Source: Candidatus Omnitrophota bacterium
GTDB taxonomy: Bacteria; Omnitrophota; Gorgyraeia; Velamenicoccales; Velamenicoccaceae
DNA: 64,000 nucleotides
NCBI GenBank assembly: GCA_020052645.1
Contig: JAGVOQ010000031.1
Span: forward strand, 1-64,000
Reading direction: 5' to 3'
The position numbers were made by a program, and so were the translations under genes. Of this stretch, positions 44,527 through 53,233 are shown one piece after another (positions within the stretch are counted from its first letter, which is position 1; each line of letters opens with the position of its first letter). Under the pieces are notes generated by a model. It was not told the DNA's origin and ran no database searches. It was given only the letters and a program-made list of their open reading frames with translations.

Positions 44527-45378
44527 TTGCATAATTTCCAACGATACGTCGAGGGCACGGGCGGAATGTGTTAAAGCGCCCAGGGAAATAAAATCAATCC
44601 CCTTGATGGCGAACTGCGAAAGATTTGCAGGAGTAATGCCACCGGACAACTCGATCAAAGGCCTCTTATTTTTAGTAGGAAACATCTGTCTGACCACGCG
44701 GATCGCCTTCCTGATATTTTCAGGGGAAAAATTATCCAACATTATAATATCAGGAAAATAGAAAAGAAAAGATTTCAGCTCTTCCAATGATTCAACTTCA
44801 ATCTCAAACGGCACCTTAAGCGCCCGTTCAGACAGAAGCGATAATTTCTTAGACTTCTTTAAAATAGAAAGATGGTTGTCTTTAACCAGATATTGCTTAG
44901 AAAGATCTAGCCGGTGATTTTTGCCGCCTCCTGAAAGGACCGCGTATTTTTCAAAAACACGAAGCAGAGGCGTTGTTTTGCGTGTATCAAGGATCTGGAT
45001 ACCGCAAGATTTAACGCGCTGCACAGCCTTTTTAGTATCGGTTGAAATACCTGAAAGATACGAAATAAAATTCAAAGCCACTCGTTCACAGGAAAGGATT
45101 GAGCGCGCGCGCCCCGAAACAATAGCTATCACCTGCCCCTTCTTAACATCCTCTCCATCCTTCATTCGAGCATTAAAACATGTCTTAGGATCGAATATCT
45201 TGAAAGTTTCTCGCGCCAAAGGGATCCCGCAGACAACCCCGTCTTCTTTCACAAAAATCTTTGCCTGAATACGCACGCCTGTAGGGATGAACGTTAACGT
45301 CGTTATATCACCAAAGGCGGCGTCTTCTTTTAAAGCCTCCGAAACCACATAACGTATGTTTTCTTTACTTAAAAGCAC
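44512..45378 (-). CDS. nadC: nicotinate-nucleotide pyrophosphorylase (carboxylating)
   Basis: 288 residues. Quinolinate to NaMN. GDITTLTFIPTGVRIQAKIFVKEDGVVCG, LNFISYLSGISTDTKKAV, ILDTRKTTPLLRVFEKYAVLSGGGKNHRLDL and the IELSGGITPANLSQFAIKGIDFISLGALTHS barrel end are typical. It overlaps the valS gene by 14 bp; its C-terminus reads into a heptamer repeat. Confidence 0.95.
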   Translation of the reverse strand: MLLSKENIRYVVSEALKEDAAFGDITTLTFIPTGVRIQAKIFVKEDGVVCGIPLARETFKIFDPKTCFNARMKDGEDVKKGQVIAIVSGRARSILSCERVALNFISYLSGISTDTKKAVQRVKSCGIQILDTRKTTPLLRVFEKYAVLSGGGKNHRLDLSKQYLVKDNHLSILKKSKKLSLLSERALKVPFEIEVESLEELKSFLFYFPDIIMLDNFSPENIRKAIRVVRQMFPTKNKRPLIELSGGITPANLSQFAIKGIDFISLGALTHSARALDVSLEIMQVYSR

Positions 45379-48145
45379 TTAAGACTCCTTCCAGGCGCTT
45401 AATCATGGATTCTAATTCTTTGAGGCGCTCCTGTTCTTTCGAAACAACCTCACTTGGCGCGCTCTTCACAAAATTTTTATTCGACAATAAACCCTTCTTC
45501 TTTTCAGCCTGGCCTTTCAGTTCGTTAATCTCGCATCCCAGGCGTTCTTTTTCTTTTTTGATATCCACCAATCCTTCTAATAATAAATACACCTGAAGAT
45601 CTTTATCTATCAAGGCGCTCAAAGAATTTTTAACAACCTCTTCGTGAGTCGTAATCTCTAAATTTTCGATCAAAGCCAAATGCTTAATCATACCGGATGC
45701 AGTCTCGAGCTTTTCCTTAAATGCCTGACGCGTCCATAAACGAACACTAATTTTTGCCGTTGGAGCCACTTTTAAGTCATGACGCATGAACCGCAATTGA
45801 AAAATGATTTCCTGAACCCAGCTCATGAGCTTTAAAACTTCTTTATCCGTTTTAAGCTTTTCATACCGAGGCCAAGCCTCAAGGGCGATTGTCCGGTGCC
45901 TCTCTTTCATCGGTAGCTTGCTCGATATCTCATCTGTAATAAACGGCATAAACGGATGCAACAACAAAAGCGTCTTCTTTAAAACATAGAGAAGTACTTC
46001 TTGAGTATTTTTTTCATCGATCGTCATTTTGGCAATTTCCAAATACCAATCACAAAAAGAATGCCAGAAAAAATTAAACAAAAGATTTACAGCTTCATTA
46101 AACTTAAAAGCGTCCAGGGCCTTTTCCACGCGGCGCGTTGTATCGTTAAGTTCAGAAATAATCCATCTATCCTGAATTTTTAAAGTGCCTTGATCGATGC
46201 TCTCTCCCGTAACCCCTTCCTTTAAATTCATAAGAATAAACCTGGAGGCGTTCCATATTTTATTGGAAAAATTTCTCCCCTGTTCAAAGCGTTCTTTCGA
46301 TAAAAAAATATCAGAACCGCTGGCCGCGATAGCGATAAGGCTAAATCTTAAGGCATCGGTTCCGTAATCGTTAATAACATTCAAAGGATCGATGCTGTTA
46401 CCTAAAGACTTAGACATCTTTCTACCTTCACCATCCCGAACAGTCCCGTGGAGATAAACGTCGCTAAAGGGAACTTTACCCATAAATGCACAACCGGCCA
46501 TAATCATGCGCGCCACCCAAAAAAAGATAATTTCCGGCGCTGTAGCCAATGTCGCAGTGGGATAAAAATAATCTAATTCTTTCTGCCTCTCGTTCCACGT
46601 TTCACGTTGCACGTCTTTTTCTTCTGACGTGTTACTTGTAACTTGCGACGTGTGACGTGTAAATGGCCATCCAAATGTCGCGAAAGGCCACAACCATGAA
46701 GAAAACCATGTATCAAGCACGTCCTCATCCTGAAAAATTTCCCTAGAACCGCAGACAGGACACATCTCAGGCGCCACGCGGGAAACGATCACCCCTTCAT
46801 CAACAGCCAACTTTTGACAATCTTTGCAATACCATACAGGCAATCGATGGCCCCACCAGATCTGACGCGAAATACACCAATCTTTAATATTCTCCATCCA
46901 GTTGAGATAGACTTTCATCCAACGCTTAGGATGAAATTTAATTTCACCTGTCTTAACTGCCTTAAGTGCTGGCATGCTCAAGGGCTTCATCTTAACAAAC
47001 CACTGCTTGGATAAATAGGGCTCAACAACAGTATGGCACCTGTAACAATGCCCGACCGCGTGTTTATGAGGCTCAATTTTTTCCAGTAACTTGCGCTCTT
47101 TCAAATCTTCGACAATGGCTTCCCTGGCTTCAAAACGATCCATACCGGCATACGCGCCCGCCAAAGCATTTAAAATCCCATCAGGATTCATGATATTAAT
47201 AAACTCTAGATTGTGGGTTTTGCCGACCAGATAATCATTAGGGTCATGCGCCGGCGTCACTTTGACGGCCCCGGTCCCGAATTTTTTGTCCACCATATCG
47301 TCAGCAATGATTTCTATTTCACGCTCCATTAAAGGCAAAATGATCTTTGATCCGATCAAATGTTTATATCTTTTATCTTTGGGATTGACGGCAACGGCGG
47401 TATCACCCAGCATCGTTTCAGGACGCGTCGTCGCCACCACGATATAGTCAATAGTCGATAGTCTATAGTCGATAGTTTTTTTACTTTTGGCGTGAGACGT
47501 GGAACGTGAAACATGAGGCTGCTTTAACGGATATTTTATATAATAAAGATTTCCCTCGAGCTCATGATGCGGCGCTTCTTCGTCAGCCAGTGCTGTTTGA
47601 CAACGCGGGCACCAGTTAATAATATAATCCCCCCGGTAGATCAATCCTTTCTCATACAGTCTAACAAAGACATCGATCACGGCGACGGAATAATCTTCAT
47701 CCATCGTAAAACGCTCTCTAGACCAATCACAACTGGCGCCCATGCGCTTGAGTTGGTGAATGATGGTTGAGCCATGTTCTTCTTTCCAATGCCAAACTCG
47801 TTTTAAGAAATCCTTCCTACCTAAATCATGCCGGTTAAGGCTCTCTTTAGCCAATTGTCTCTCAACAACATTTTGAGTCGCAATACCGGCGTGATCTGTC
47901 CCAGGCATCCAGAGTGCTTCATACCCCTGCATACGCCGATAGCGTATAAGAATATCTTGAATAGTATTATTTAAGGCATGGCCCATGTGAAGAATTCCCG
48001 TCACATTAGGCGGAGGGATGACGATGCAATAAGGTTTCTTCTTCGGGTCAACCGTTGCGTGAAAAACAGAAGGATCCGACCACAAGGCCGTCCATTTTTC
48101 TTCCACTTCCTTTGGATTATATTGAGGCATTAACTCTTGATTCAT
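45365..48145 (-). CDS. valS: valyl-tRNA synthetase with two repeat-derived insertions
   Basis: About 926 residues from MNQELMPQYNPKEVEEKW. Class I signatures: IPPPNVTGILHMGHALNNT (HIGH), KMSKSLGNS (KMSKS), editing-domain ATTRPETMLGDTAVAVNP, tRNA-binding coiled coil at the C-terminus. Two segments look foreign: QPHVSRSTSHAKSKKTIDYR between the YYIKYPL strand and VVATTRPET, and RHTSQVTSNTSEEKDVQRET before the conserved KELDYFYPTATL. Both coincide with heptamer repeats at DNA level and keep the reading frame. The start at 48211 adds residues without family support. Confidence 0.95.
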   Translation of the reverse strand: MNQELMPQYNPKEVEEKWTALWSDPSVFHATVDPKKKPYCIVIPPPNVTGILHMGHALNNTIQDILIRYRRMQGYEALWMPGTDHAGIATQNVVERQLAKESLNRHDLGRKDFLKRVWHWKEEHGSTIIHQLKRMGASCDWSRERFTMDEDYSVAVIDVFVRLYEKGLIYRGDYIINWCPRCQTALADEEAPHHELEGNLYYIKYPLKQPHVSRSTSHAKSKKTIDYRLSTIDYIVVATTRPETMLGDTAVAVNPKDKRYKHLIGSKIILPLMEREIEIIADDMVDKKFGTGAVKVTPAHDPNDYLVGKTHNLEFINIMNPDGILNALAGAYAGMDRFEAREAIVEDLKERKLLEKIEPHKHAVGHCYRCHTVVEPYLSKQWFVKMKPLSMPALKAVKTGEIKFHPKRWMKVYLNWMENIKDWCISRQIWWGHRLPVWYCKDCQKLAVDEGVIVSRVAPEMCPVCGSREIFQDEDVLDTWFSSWLWPFATFGWPFTRHTSQVTSNTSEEKDVQRETWNERQKELDYFYPTATLATAPEIIFFWVARMIMAGCAFMGKVPFSDVYLHGTVRDGEGRKMSKSLGNSIDPLNVINDYGTDALRFSLIAIAASGSDIFLSKERFEQGRNFSNKIWNASRFILMNLKEGVTGESIDQGTLKIQDRWIISELNDTTRRVEKALDAFKFNEAVNLLFNFFWHSFCDWYLEIAKMTIDEKNTQEVLLYVLKKTLLLLHPFMPFITDEISSKLPMKERHRTIALEAWPRYEKLKTDKEVLKLMSWVQEIIFQLRFMRHDLKVAPTAKISVRLWTRQAFKEKLETASGMIKHLALIENLEITTHEEVVKNSLSALIDKDLQVYLLLEGLVDIKKEKERLGCEINELKGQAEKKKGLLSNKNFVKSAPSEVVSKEQERLKELESMIKRLEGVLSAFK
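46591..46660. repeat. 7-bp-period repeat inside valS (insertion 2)
   Basis: Two arrays: CGTTTCA, CGTTGCA type (46591-46615) and GACGTGT, AACTTGC type (46626-46659), each with a 7-bp period and opposite orientation. They encode about 25 residues absent from typical ValRS at this point. Confidence 0.8.
47443..47516. repeat. 7-bp-period repeat inside valS (insertion 1)
   Basis: TAGTCGA, TAGTCTA type units (47443-47475; the same family as at nadC) followed by CGTGAGA, CGTGAAA type units (47490-47516; same family as insertion 2). Both have a 7-bp period. The frame is open through the insertion. Confidence 0.8.
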
Positions 48146-48226
48146 AAAATTCAATGAAGATCGAGGTCTTTCTAGGAAGAGAACGCAAAACCTTTCTTTC
48201 AAGAACTTCAAACTTCTTTTAATTTA

Positions 48227-48338
48227 CCCCGTTAGAGAAAGCCGCCGACTTTAGTTGGCGGTTATGCAGCGATAAAGCTATCGGTGGTTTAAGACATCAA
48301 TCAACGCAACCGTTAGAGAACGAAGTTCTCTAACGGGG
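48227..48338. repeat. CCCCGTTAG inverted-repeat element (copy 2)
   Basis: CCCCGTTAGAGAA at 48227-48239 and TTCTCTAACGGGG at 48326-48338 bound a 112-bp segment with two further hairpins (GCCGCC-type arms, and a CCGTTAGAGAAC palindrome at 48310-48336). Read minus, its right end contributes CCC CGT TAG, the last codons of cimA. Confidence 0.8.
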
Positions 48339-49901
48339 CTTACTGTCTTTTAGTAATTTATATTCTATGCTGTCCACAAGGGCCTGCCAGGACGCTTCAA
48401 TAAGGTTTTCTGAAACACCGACTGTTGTCCAAGAGTCCTCTTCATCCTGTGATTGTATGAGAACCCGCACCTTGGCAGCGGTACCTTCTTTTGCGTCTAA
48501 AACACGCACCTTATAATCAGAAAGATGCATCTTTGAAAGCTTCGGATAGAAACCTTTCAAGGCCTTACGAAGGGCGTTATCCAAAGCGTTTACAGGACCG
48601 TCACCCTCACTGGACGTGTGTTCTTGAACATCTTCAACACGCAGCTTAACGGTTGCTTCCGAATAGATCTTCCCTTTCTCCCTCTTCTCGATAATAACGC
48701 GGAAACCTTCCATCTCAAAAAATTTCTTATACTCTTTCAACGTCTTCTTAACCAGTAATTCAAAGCTGGCATCCGCACCTTCAAATTGATACCCTTCATG
48801 CTCCAAATCCTGAAGAAGTTTAACAATTTTCTTTGTCTCCGGAGAATCTTTCTTCAATTCCAATTTCAACTCTTCAGCCTTCATTAAAACAGGAGACTTC
48901 CCCGCAAGCTCGGAAACAAGCATCCTGCGAGAATTTCCTATCAAGGCAGGATCCATGTGTTCGTAACTTAAAGAATTTTTCAACATGGCATTAATATGCA
49001 CGCCTGCTTTGTGGGCAAAAGCGGACTTGCCTACAAACGGCTGATTATCCGCCTGCTTCATATTGCTGATTTCACTGACGAACCTCGATACTTCCGTTAA
49101 TTCGCGCAAATTATCATCACTGATACAATCTTTTTTTAATTTCAATTTTAAAATACTGATGATCGGGACAAGGTCCGCATTTCCGCAACGCTCACCGTAT
49201 CCATTAATCGTCCCCTGCACCTGGACGCACCCTGCCTCAACCGCTGCCACTGAATTAGCAATCGCTAAACCGCAATCATTATGCGTGTGAATCCCTAGGG
49301 GGATTTTCACGGCCTCTTTCACCTTTCGAATAATTGAAATAATTTCTGACGTCAGTGTGCCACCATTGGTATCACAAAGACAGATAAGCCTCGCGCCACT
49401 CACCTCTGCGGCATGAAGTGTTTTTAAAGCATACTCGGGATTACTTTTATACGCGTCGAAGAAATGCTCTGCATCATAAATAACTTCGCACTTTTCAGCC
49501 TTTAAATATTTTACCGAATCCCTGATCATCTCCAGGTTTTCTTCAAGAGTTACTTTTAAAACATCATGCACATGCAGATCCCAGGTTTTCCCAAAAATCG
49601 TCACGACCGGCGCGCCTGATTCCACCAGGCTTTTTAATCCATGATCCTCAGACGCGCGTACGCCAGCTTTGCGCGTTGAGCCAAAAGCCACGAGCTTCGA
49701 ATTTTTAAGCGGGTTTTTTTTGAATTCAGAAAAAAAAGACTTATCTTTAGGGTTTGACCCCGGATAACCGCCTTCGACATAATGGATCCCCATCTCATCC
49801 AGTTTCCTGGCGATTCGGACTTTGTCAAAAACAGAATAAGAAATCCCTTCGGATTGCGAACCATCACGCAATGTTGTGTCATACAATTCGATTTTATACA
49901 T
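48330..49901 (-). CDS. cimA: (R)-citramalate synthase
   Basis: 523 residues. HMGL-like barrel with LYDTTLRDGSQSEGISYS, EGGYPGSNPKD, CLCDTNGGTLTSEI, GIHTHNDCGLAIANSVAAVEAGCVQVQGTINGYGERCGNADL, and a C-terminal LeuA-type allosteric domain. The length and N-terminal motif fit citramalate synthase (pyruvate plus acetyl-CoA, threonine-independent isoleucine route) better than 2-isopropylmalate synthase. It follows lysC by 28 bp. The C-terminal PR and stop come from the CCCCGTTAG element. Confidence 0.88.
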   Translation of the reverse strand: MYKIELYDTTLRDGSQSEGISYSVFDKVRIARKLDEMGIHYVEGGYPGSNPKDKSFFSEFKKNPLKNSKLVAFGSTRKAGVRASEDHGLKSLVESGAPVVTIFGKTWDLHVHDVLKVTLEENLEMIRDSVKYLKAEKCEVIYDAEHFFDAYKSNPEYALKTLHAAEVSGARLICLCDTNGGTLTSEIISIIRKVKEAVKIPLGIHTHNDCGLAIANSVAAVEAGCVQVQGTINGYGERCGNADLVPIISILKLKLKKDCISDDNLRELTEVSRFVSEISNMKQADNQPFVGKSAFAHKAGVHINAMLKNSLSYEHMDPALIGNSRRMLVSELAGKSPVLMKAEELKLELKKDSPETKKIVKLLQDLEHEGYQFEGADASFELLVKKTLKEYKKFFEMEGFRVIIEKREKGKIYSEATVKLRVEDVQEHTSSEGDGPVNALDNALRKALKGFYPKLSKMHLSDYKVRVLDAKEGTAAKVRVLIQSQDEEDSWTTVGVSENLIEASWQALVDSIEYKLLKDSKPR

Positions 49902-49929
49902 TGTGCACCTTTCCCTCCACGCTATTCTT

Positions 49930-51141
49930 TCAACCTAAACCAAATTTTGCATGAATCGATCGAACAGCCTTTTCCGCATTCTTCTTTTTAATAATACAGG
50001 AAATACTGATCTCAGAAGTCGTTATCATATCAATATTGATTTTTTTCTCTGCCAAGGCCTCAAACATTTTCGCAGCAACACCTGTGTGCGTTTTCATGCC
50101 GACGCCAACAATAGAAACGCGTGCGATATCCCTGTCTTCTATGATTCTGCCTGCTTTGATTTTTTTCGTAAAAACCTGCATCAAACCCTTTGCCTTCGAT
50201 AAATCGGCCAAAGGAACGGTAAACGACACATCCGTCGTTCCGGTACGGCTGACATTCTGAACAATCGTATCAACATTAACGCCATTTTTTGCGATTTCCT
50301 TAAATAGCTTCGCCGCGATGCCCGGTTTATCAAGAACATCACAAATGGTGATCTTAGCTTCATTTCTATTTAACGTTACGCCACTGATAACAAAATCTTC
50401 CATTTTATCCGCCTCCTTTAAAATCATCGTTCCTTCTTCTTGATTAAAACTTGATCTCACATGGATAGGAATATCAAATTTCTTAGCCACTTCAATGGAA
50501 CGCGCCTGCATCACCTGTGCTCCCAAAGAAGCCATTTCCAACATCTCATCATACGTGATTGATTTAAGTTTTTTTGCATTCGAAACAATCCGCGGATCCG
50601 TCGTATAAACCCCTTCAACATCCGTATAAATCTCGCAAAGATCTGCATGCAGGGCCTTCGCAAGAGCCACAGCCGTTAAATCCGATCCACCACGGCCTAA
50701 AGTCGTAATATCCTGATCCGCGTTTACGCCCTGGAAACCTGCCACGATTACAACCTTGCCTTCGTTAAGTGCTTGACGGATCCTGTCACCCGAAATATCT
50801 AAAATCTTGGCTTTTGTGTGTATTTTATCTGTTTGAATACCCACTTGCGCGCCGGTAAAAGAAATGGCCCTGACCCTAAGTTTCTCAATAGCCATCGCCA
50901 AAAGCGCACAGGAGATTTGCTCGCCTGTTGAAAGAAGCATATCCATTTCACGCGCCGGCGGCGCATTCGTGATTTGCTCTGATAAAGCAATCAGATCATC
51001 CGTCGTATCGCCAAGAGCAGATACAACCACAACCAGACTGAATCCTTTTTTTCTATAGGAAACAACTCTTTCGGCCACTCTTTTAATGCGCTCAACATCA
51101 GCAACAGAACTCCCTCCAAATTTTTGAACAAGAATCTTCAT
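49930..51141 (-). CDS. lysC: aspartate kinase
   Basis: About 403 residues from MKILVQKFGGSSVAD (AGGGTAGG just upstream). Catalytic domain KFGGSSVADVERIKRVAERV, STGEQISCALLAMAIE, GFQGVNADQDITTLGRGGSDLTAVALAKAL, then two ACT domains (ITICDVLDKPGIAAKLF; VSIVGVGMKTHTGVAAKMF). First step of the aspartate family; the ACT pair suggests feedback control by Lys and/or Thr. Confidence 0.95.
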   Translation of the reverse strand: MKILVQKFGGSSVADVERIKRVAERVVSYRKKGFSLVVVVSALGDTTDDLIALSEQITNAPPAREMDMLLSTGEQISCALLAMAIEKLRVRAISFTGAQVGIQTDKIHTKAKILDISGDRIRQALNEGKVVIVAGFQGVNADQDITTLGRGGSDLTAVALAKALHADLCEIYTDVEGVYTTDPRIVSNAKKLKSITYDEMLEMASLGAQVMQARSIEVAKKFDIPIHVRSSFNQEEGTMILKEADKMEDFVISGVTLNRNEAKITICDVLDKPGIAAKLFKEIAKNGVNVDTIVQNVSRTGTTDVSFTVPLADLSKAKGLMQVFTKKIKAGRIIEDRDIARVSIVGVGMKTHTGVAAKMFEALAEKKINIDMITTSEISISCIIKKKNAEKAVRSIHAKFGLG

Positions 51142-51169
51142 TTTCCTACCCTCTTTTTTTAAAAACAAA

Positions 51170-52360
51170 TTATTTTAAAAATACATCCATCAGCTGATAG
51201 CCTTCAAAAAAAACGTTGCTCTTTTTAGCTTCAGCTTCGCTAAACTGACAAAAGCCATTTTGATTGATGCCATGCCCCATCATCGCTACACATACAGGAT
51301 CAGAGATATGTTTACGCTGATTCACCGGCGTTGCGTGATCAGGTAAAACAACAACGCGAAAATCATCTCTTGTTTTAAAATGTTTAAGCACTGAGCCGAC
51401 AATGATCTTATCAAATCGTTCGATAGCTGTAATCTTATTACGCAAATCACCGTTGTGCCCGGCTTCATCGGTCGCCTCTACATGCACAAAAACAAAATCG
51501 TTCTTCTCTAAAACTTTTAAGGCGGCTTGGGCCTTACCTTCATAATTCGTATCATAATAGCCCGTGGCCCCTTCTACATCAATAACATCCAAACCAATAA
51601 TAATCCCAATACCTTTAATCAGGTCTACCGCGGAAATCACCGCACCTGTCAGGCCGAATTTTTCTTTAAAAGTCGGCATCGTGGGCTTTTGACCCTGTCC
51701 CCAGAGCCAAATCATATTTGCCGGATTTTCTTTTAAATCGATCCTCACTTTATTGATCTCATGAGGAGGTAGAATGCTGCGAGACCGTTCCATCAAATCA
51801 AGCAGCGGCTCAACACCTCTACCTTTAGGTAAATGTTTTCTAATCAACTGCGTCAAAATATCATGCGGCGGCATACAGACCACATTGATCAATTCCTGGA
51901 CGCGATCAGTCTTTATTACCAAAAGATGTCTATAGCTAACCCCTGGATAAAATTTGACCTGAGCTGAGCCAAGATTTTTATTTAGAGTAGCGATGAGCGT
52001 CGCGGCTTCATTGGATGAAATATGGCCTGCGCTATAATCAGCCATTTTATCATCTGACACCGTTATGAGATTACATCGAAAAGCAACTTCGTCTTTTTCT
52101 AAGTCAACACCTAGGTGAGCGGCTTCCAAAGGAGCGCGGCCTGAATAATATTTTAAAGGATCATAGCCAAGAATGGAAAGATTCGCAACATCTGATGCCG
52201 GAGATAAACGCGACGGTATTGTCCTTGCCTGAGCTAAGAGGCCATTTTTGACGATTGAATCCATACAAGGAGTATCGGCAACTTCAAGGGGAGTTTTTCC
52301 TCCGAGCTGTTCCATGGGCTCATCCGCCATGCCATCAGGGACAAGCACAATATATTTCAT
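51170..52360 (-). CDS. apgM: cofactor-independent phosphoglycerate mutase family (ApgM), possible homoserine kinase
   Basis: 396 residues. Archaeal-type iPGM fold: YIVLVPDGMADEPMEQLGGKTPLEVADTPCMDSI, LSILGYDPLKYYSGRAPLEAAHLG, HVEATDEAGHNGDLRNKITAIERFD and VLPDHATPVNQRKHISDPV contain the metal-binding Asp/His residues. Its place between coaB/thrC and lysC, with no GHMP-type thrB in sight, fits the proposal that members of this family act as homoserine kinases in several bacteria. Overlaps coaB by 4 bp. Confidence 0.85.
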   Translation of the reverse strand: MKYIVLVPDGMADEPMEQLGGKTPLEVADTPCMDSIVKNGLLAQARTIPSRLSPASDVANLSILGYDPLKYYSGRAPLEAAHLGVDLEKDEVAFRCNLITVSDDKMADYSAGHISSNEAATLIATLNKNLGSAQVKFYPGVSYRHLLVIKTDRVQELINVVCMPPHDILTQLIRKHLPKGRGVEPLLDLMERSRSILPPHEINKVRIDLKENPANMIWLWGQGQKPTMPTFKEKFGLTGAVISAVDLIKGIGIIIGLDVIDVEGATGYYDTNYEGKAQAALKVLEKNDFVFVHVEATDEAGHNGDLRNKITAIERFDKIIVGSVLKHFKTRDDFRVVVLPDHATPVNQRKHISDPVCVAMMGHGINQNGFCQFSEAEAKKSNVFFEGYQLMDVFLK

Positions 52361-53001
52361 AGACCCACCCTTTTCTCTAAGCAGCGTATTAATTTTTTAG
52401 CCATCTCAGCCCTGGAATACGACGCGGCTAAAATATTTTTTTTATCCATAACAAAACCAAGATACCCACGCGGCCCGAACATATTAGCGACAACCAGGTC
52501 CGCTCCATGAGCCTTCATCGCGTTTGACGCCCTTTTCTTTAAAAGACAAGATGAAATACCCGACTCCAGCTTAAACATCACTAAAAAAGCTTTTGGATTT
52601 AAACGCCGGATCTTATCGATTATTTTTGGTGCCTGCTTCAAATTCAAAATCAGTTTCTTCTTTTTTGAGACCATCTTGCCCGGAGTCCGTTTTACGACAT
52701 AATCACTGACTGCCGCACAATGAAGAATGATATCGTATTTTGTTTTTTTAAGTTCACGGCTGACTAACCTAAAAAAATCATTAAAATATTTAAACGAAGA
52801 GATCCTGGCACGGCCTAAATAATCTATAGGCCCCACTGGGCCTAAAAATAAATCTACCCGAGCGCCGGCATCTTCGGCAGTTTTCGCCAACAGCAACCCC
52901 AGCGCGCCACTGGAAACATTGCTGATCACACGCACGTCATCTAAAGGAATCCACGTAGGACCAGCGGTGATCAAGATTTTTTTATTTTTTAAAGATCCCA
53001 T
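52357..53001 (-). CDS. coaB: phosphopantothenate--cysteine ligase domain protein (stand-alone CoaB)
   Basis: 214 residues. KKILITAGPTWIPLDDVRVISNVSSGALGLLLA and ILHCAAVSDYVVKRTPGKM are CoaB signatures. It lacks the CoaC flavoprotein half usually fused in bacteria (CoaBC), so CoaC must be separate. ATGA overlap with apgM. Confidence 0.88.
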   Translation of the reverse strand: MGSLKNKKILITAGPTWIPLDDVRVISNVSSGALGLLLAKTAEDAGARVDLFLGPVGPIDYLGRARISSFKYFNDFFRLVSRELKKTKYDIILHCAAVSDYVVKRTPGKMVSKKKKLILNLKQAPKIIDKIRRLNPKAFLVMFKLESGISSCLLKKRASNAMKAHGADLVVANMFGPRGYLGFVMDKKNILAASYSRAEMAKKLIRCLEKRVGL

Positions 53002-53008
53002 TTTTTAG

Positions 53009-53058
53009 GTTTCTTAAAGTTCCATTAAGTTCCGTAAGGTTTCATAAAGTTACTTTAA
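53009..53058. repeat. 10-bp-phased repeat array (copy 2, left arm)
   Basis: Five decamers of the form GTTNCNTNAN (for instance GTTTCTTAAA, GTTACTTTAA) in exact 10-bp phase directly upstream of coaB. Confidence 0.8.
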
Positions 53059-53194
53059 AAAATGTGGAACCCCACGGGTTTACGCCCGTGGCACCTTTCT
53101 TTTTAAAGATTCCTCCCGTTGGGCGGAATCCTGCCCGAACGCCATTCATCTACGGCTTTACAACCGTGGCGTTCTGGATGCAGGACACCTTCAA
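53059..53194. repeat. insert between decamer arms, several hairpins
   Basis: Contains the perfect hairpin CCACGGG-TTTACG-CCCGTGG (53072-53091) and a longer imperfect one with arms GAACGCC near 53134 and GGCGTTC near 53168. It appears to have been inserted into, or grown inside, the decamer palindrome. Confidence 0.55.
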
Positions 53195-53229
53195 AGAGCA
53201 TAAAGCAACATAAAGAAACCTTCGCAACA
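53195..53229. repeat. 10-bp-phased repeat array (copy 2, right arm)
   Basis: The reverse-complementary decamer series (units such as CAACATAAAG) just before the thrC stop codon. Confidence 0.65.
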
Positions 53230-53233
53230 TTAA

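Noticed and set aside
53059..53194. Small coding gene in the coaB-thrC gap
   Set aside because: The sequence is built from hairpins and no frame has a ribosome-binding site or domain.
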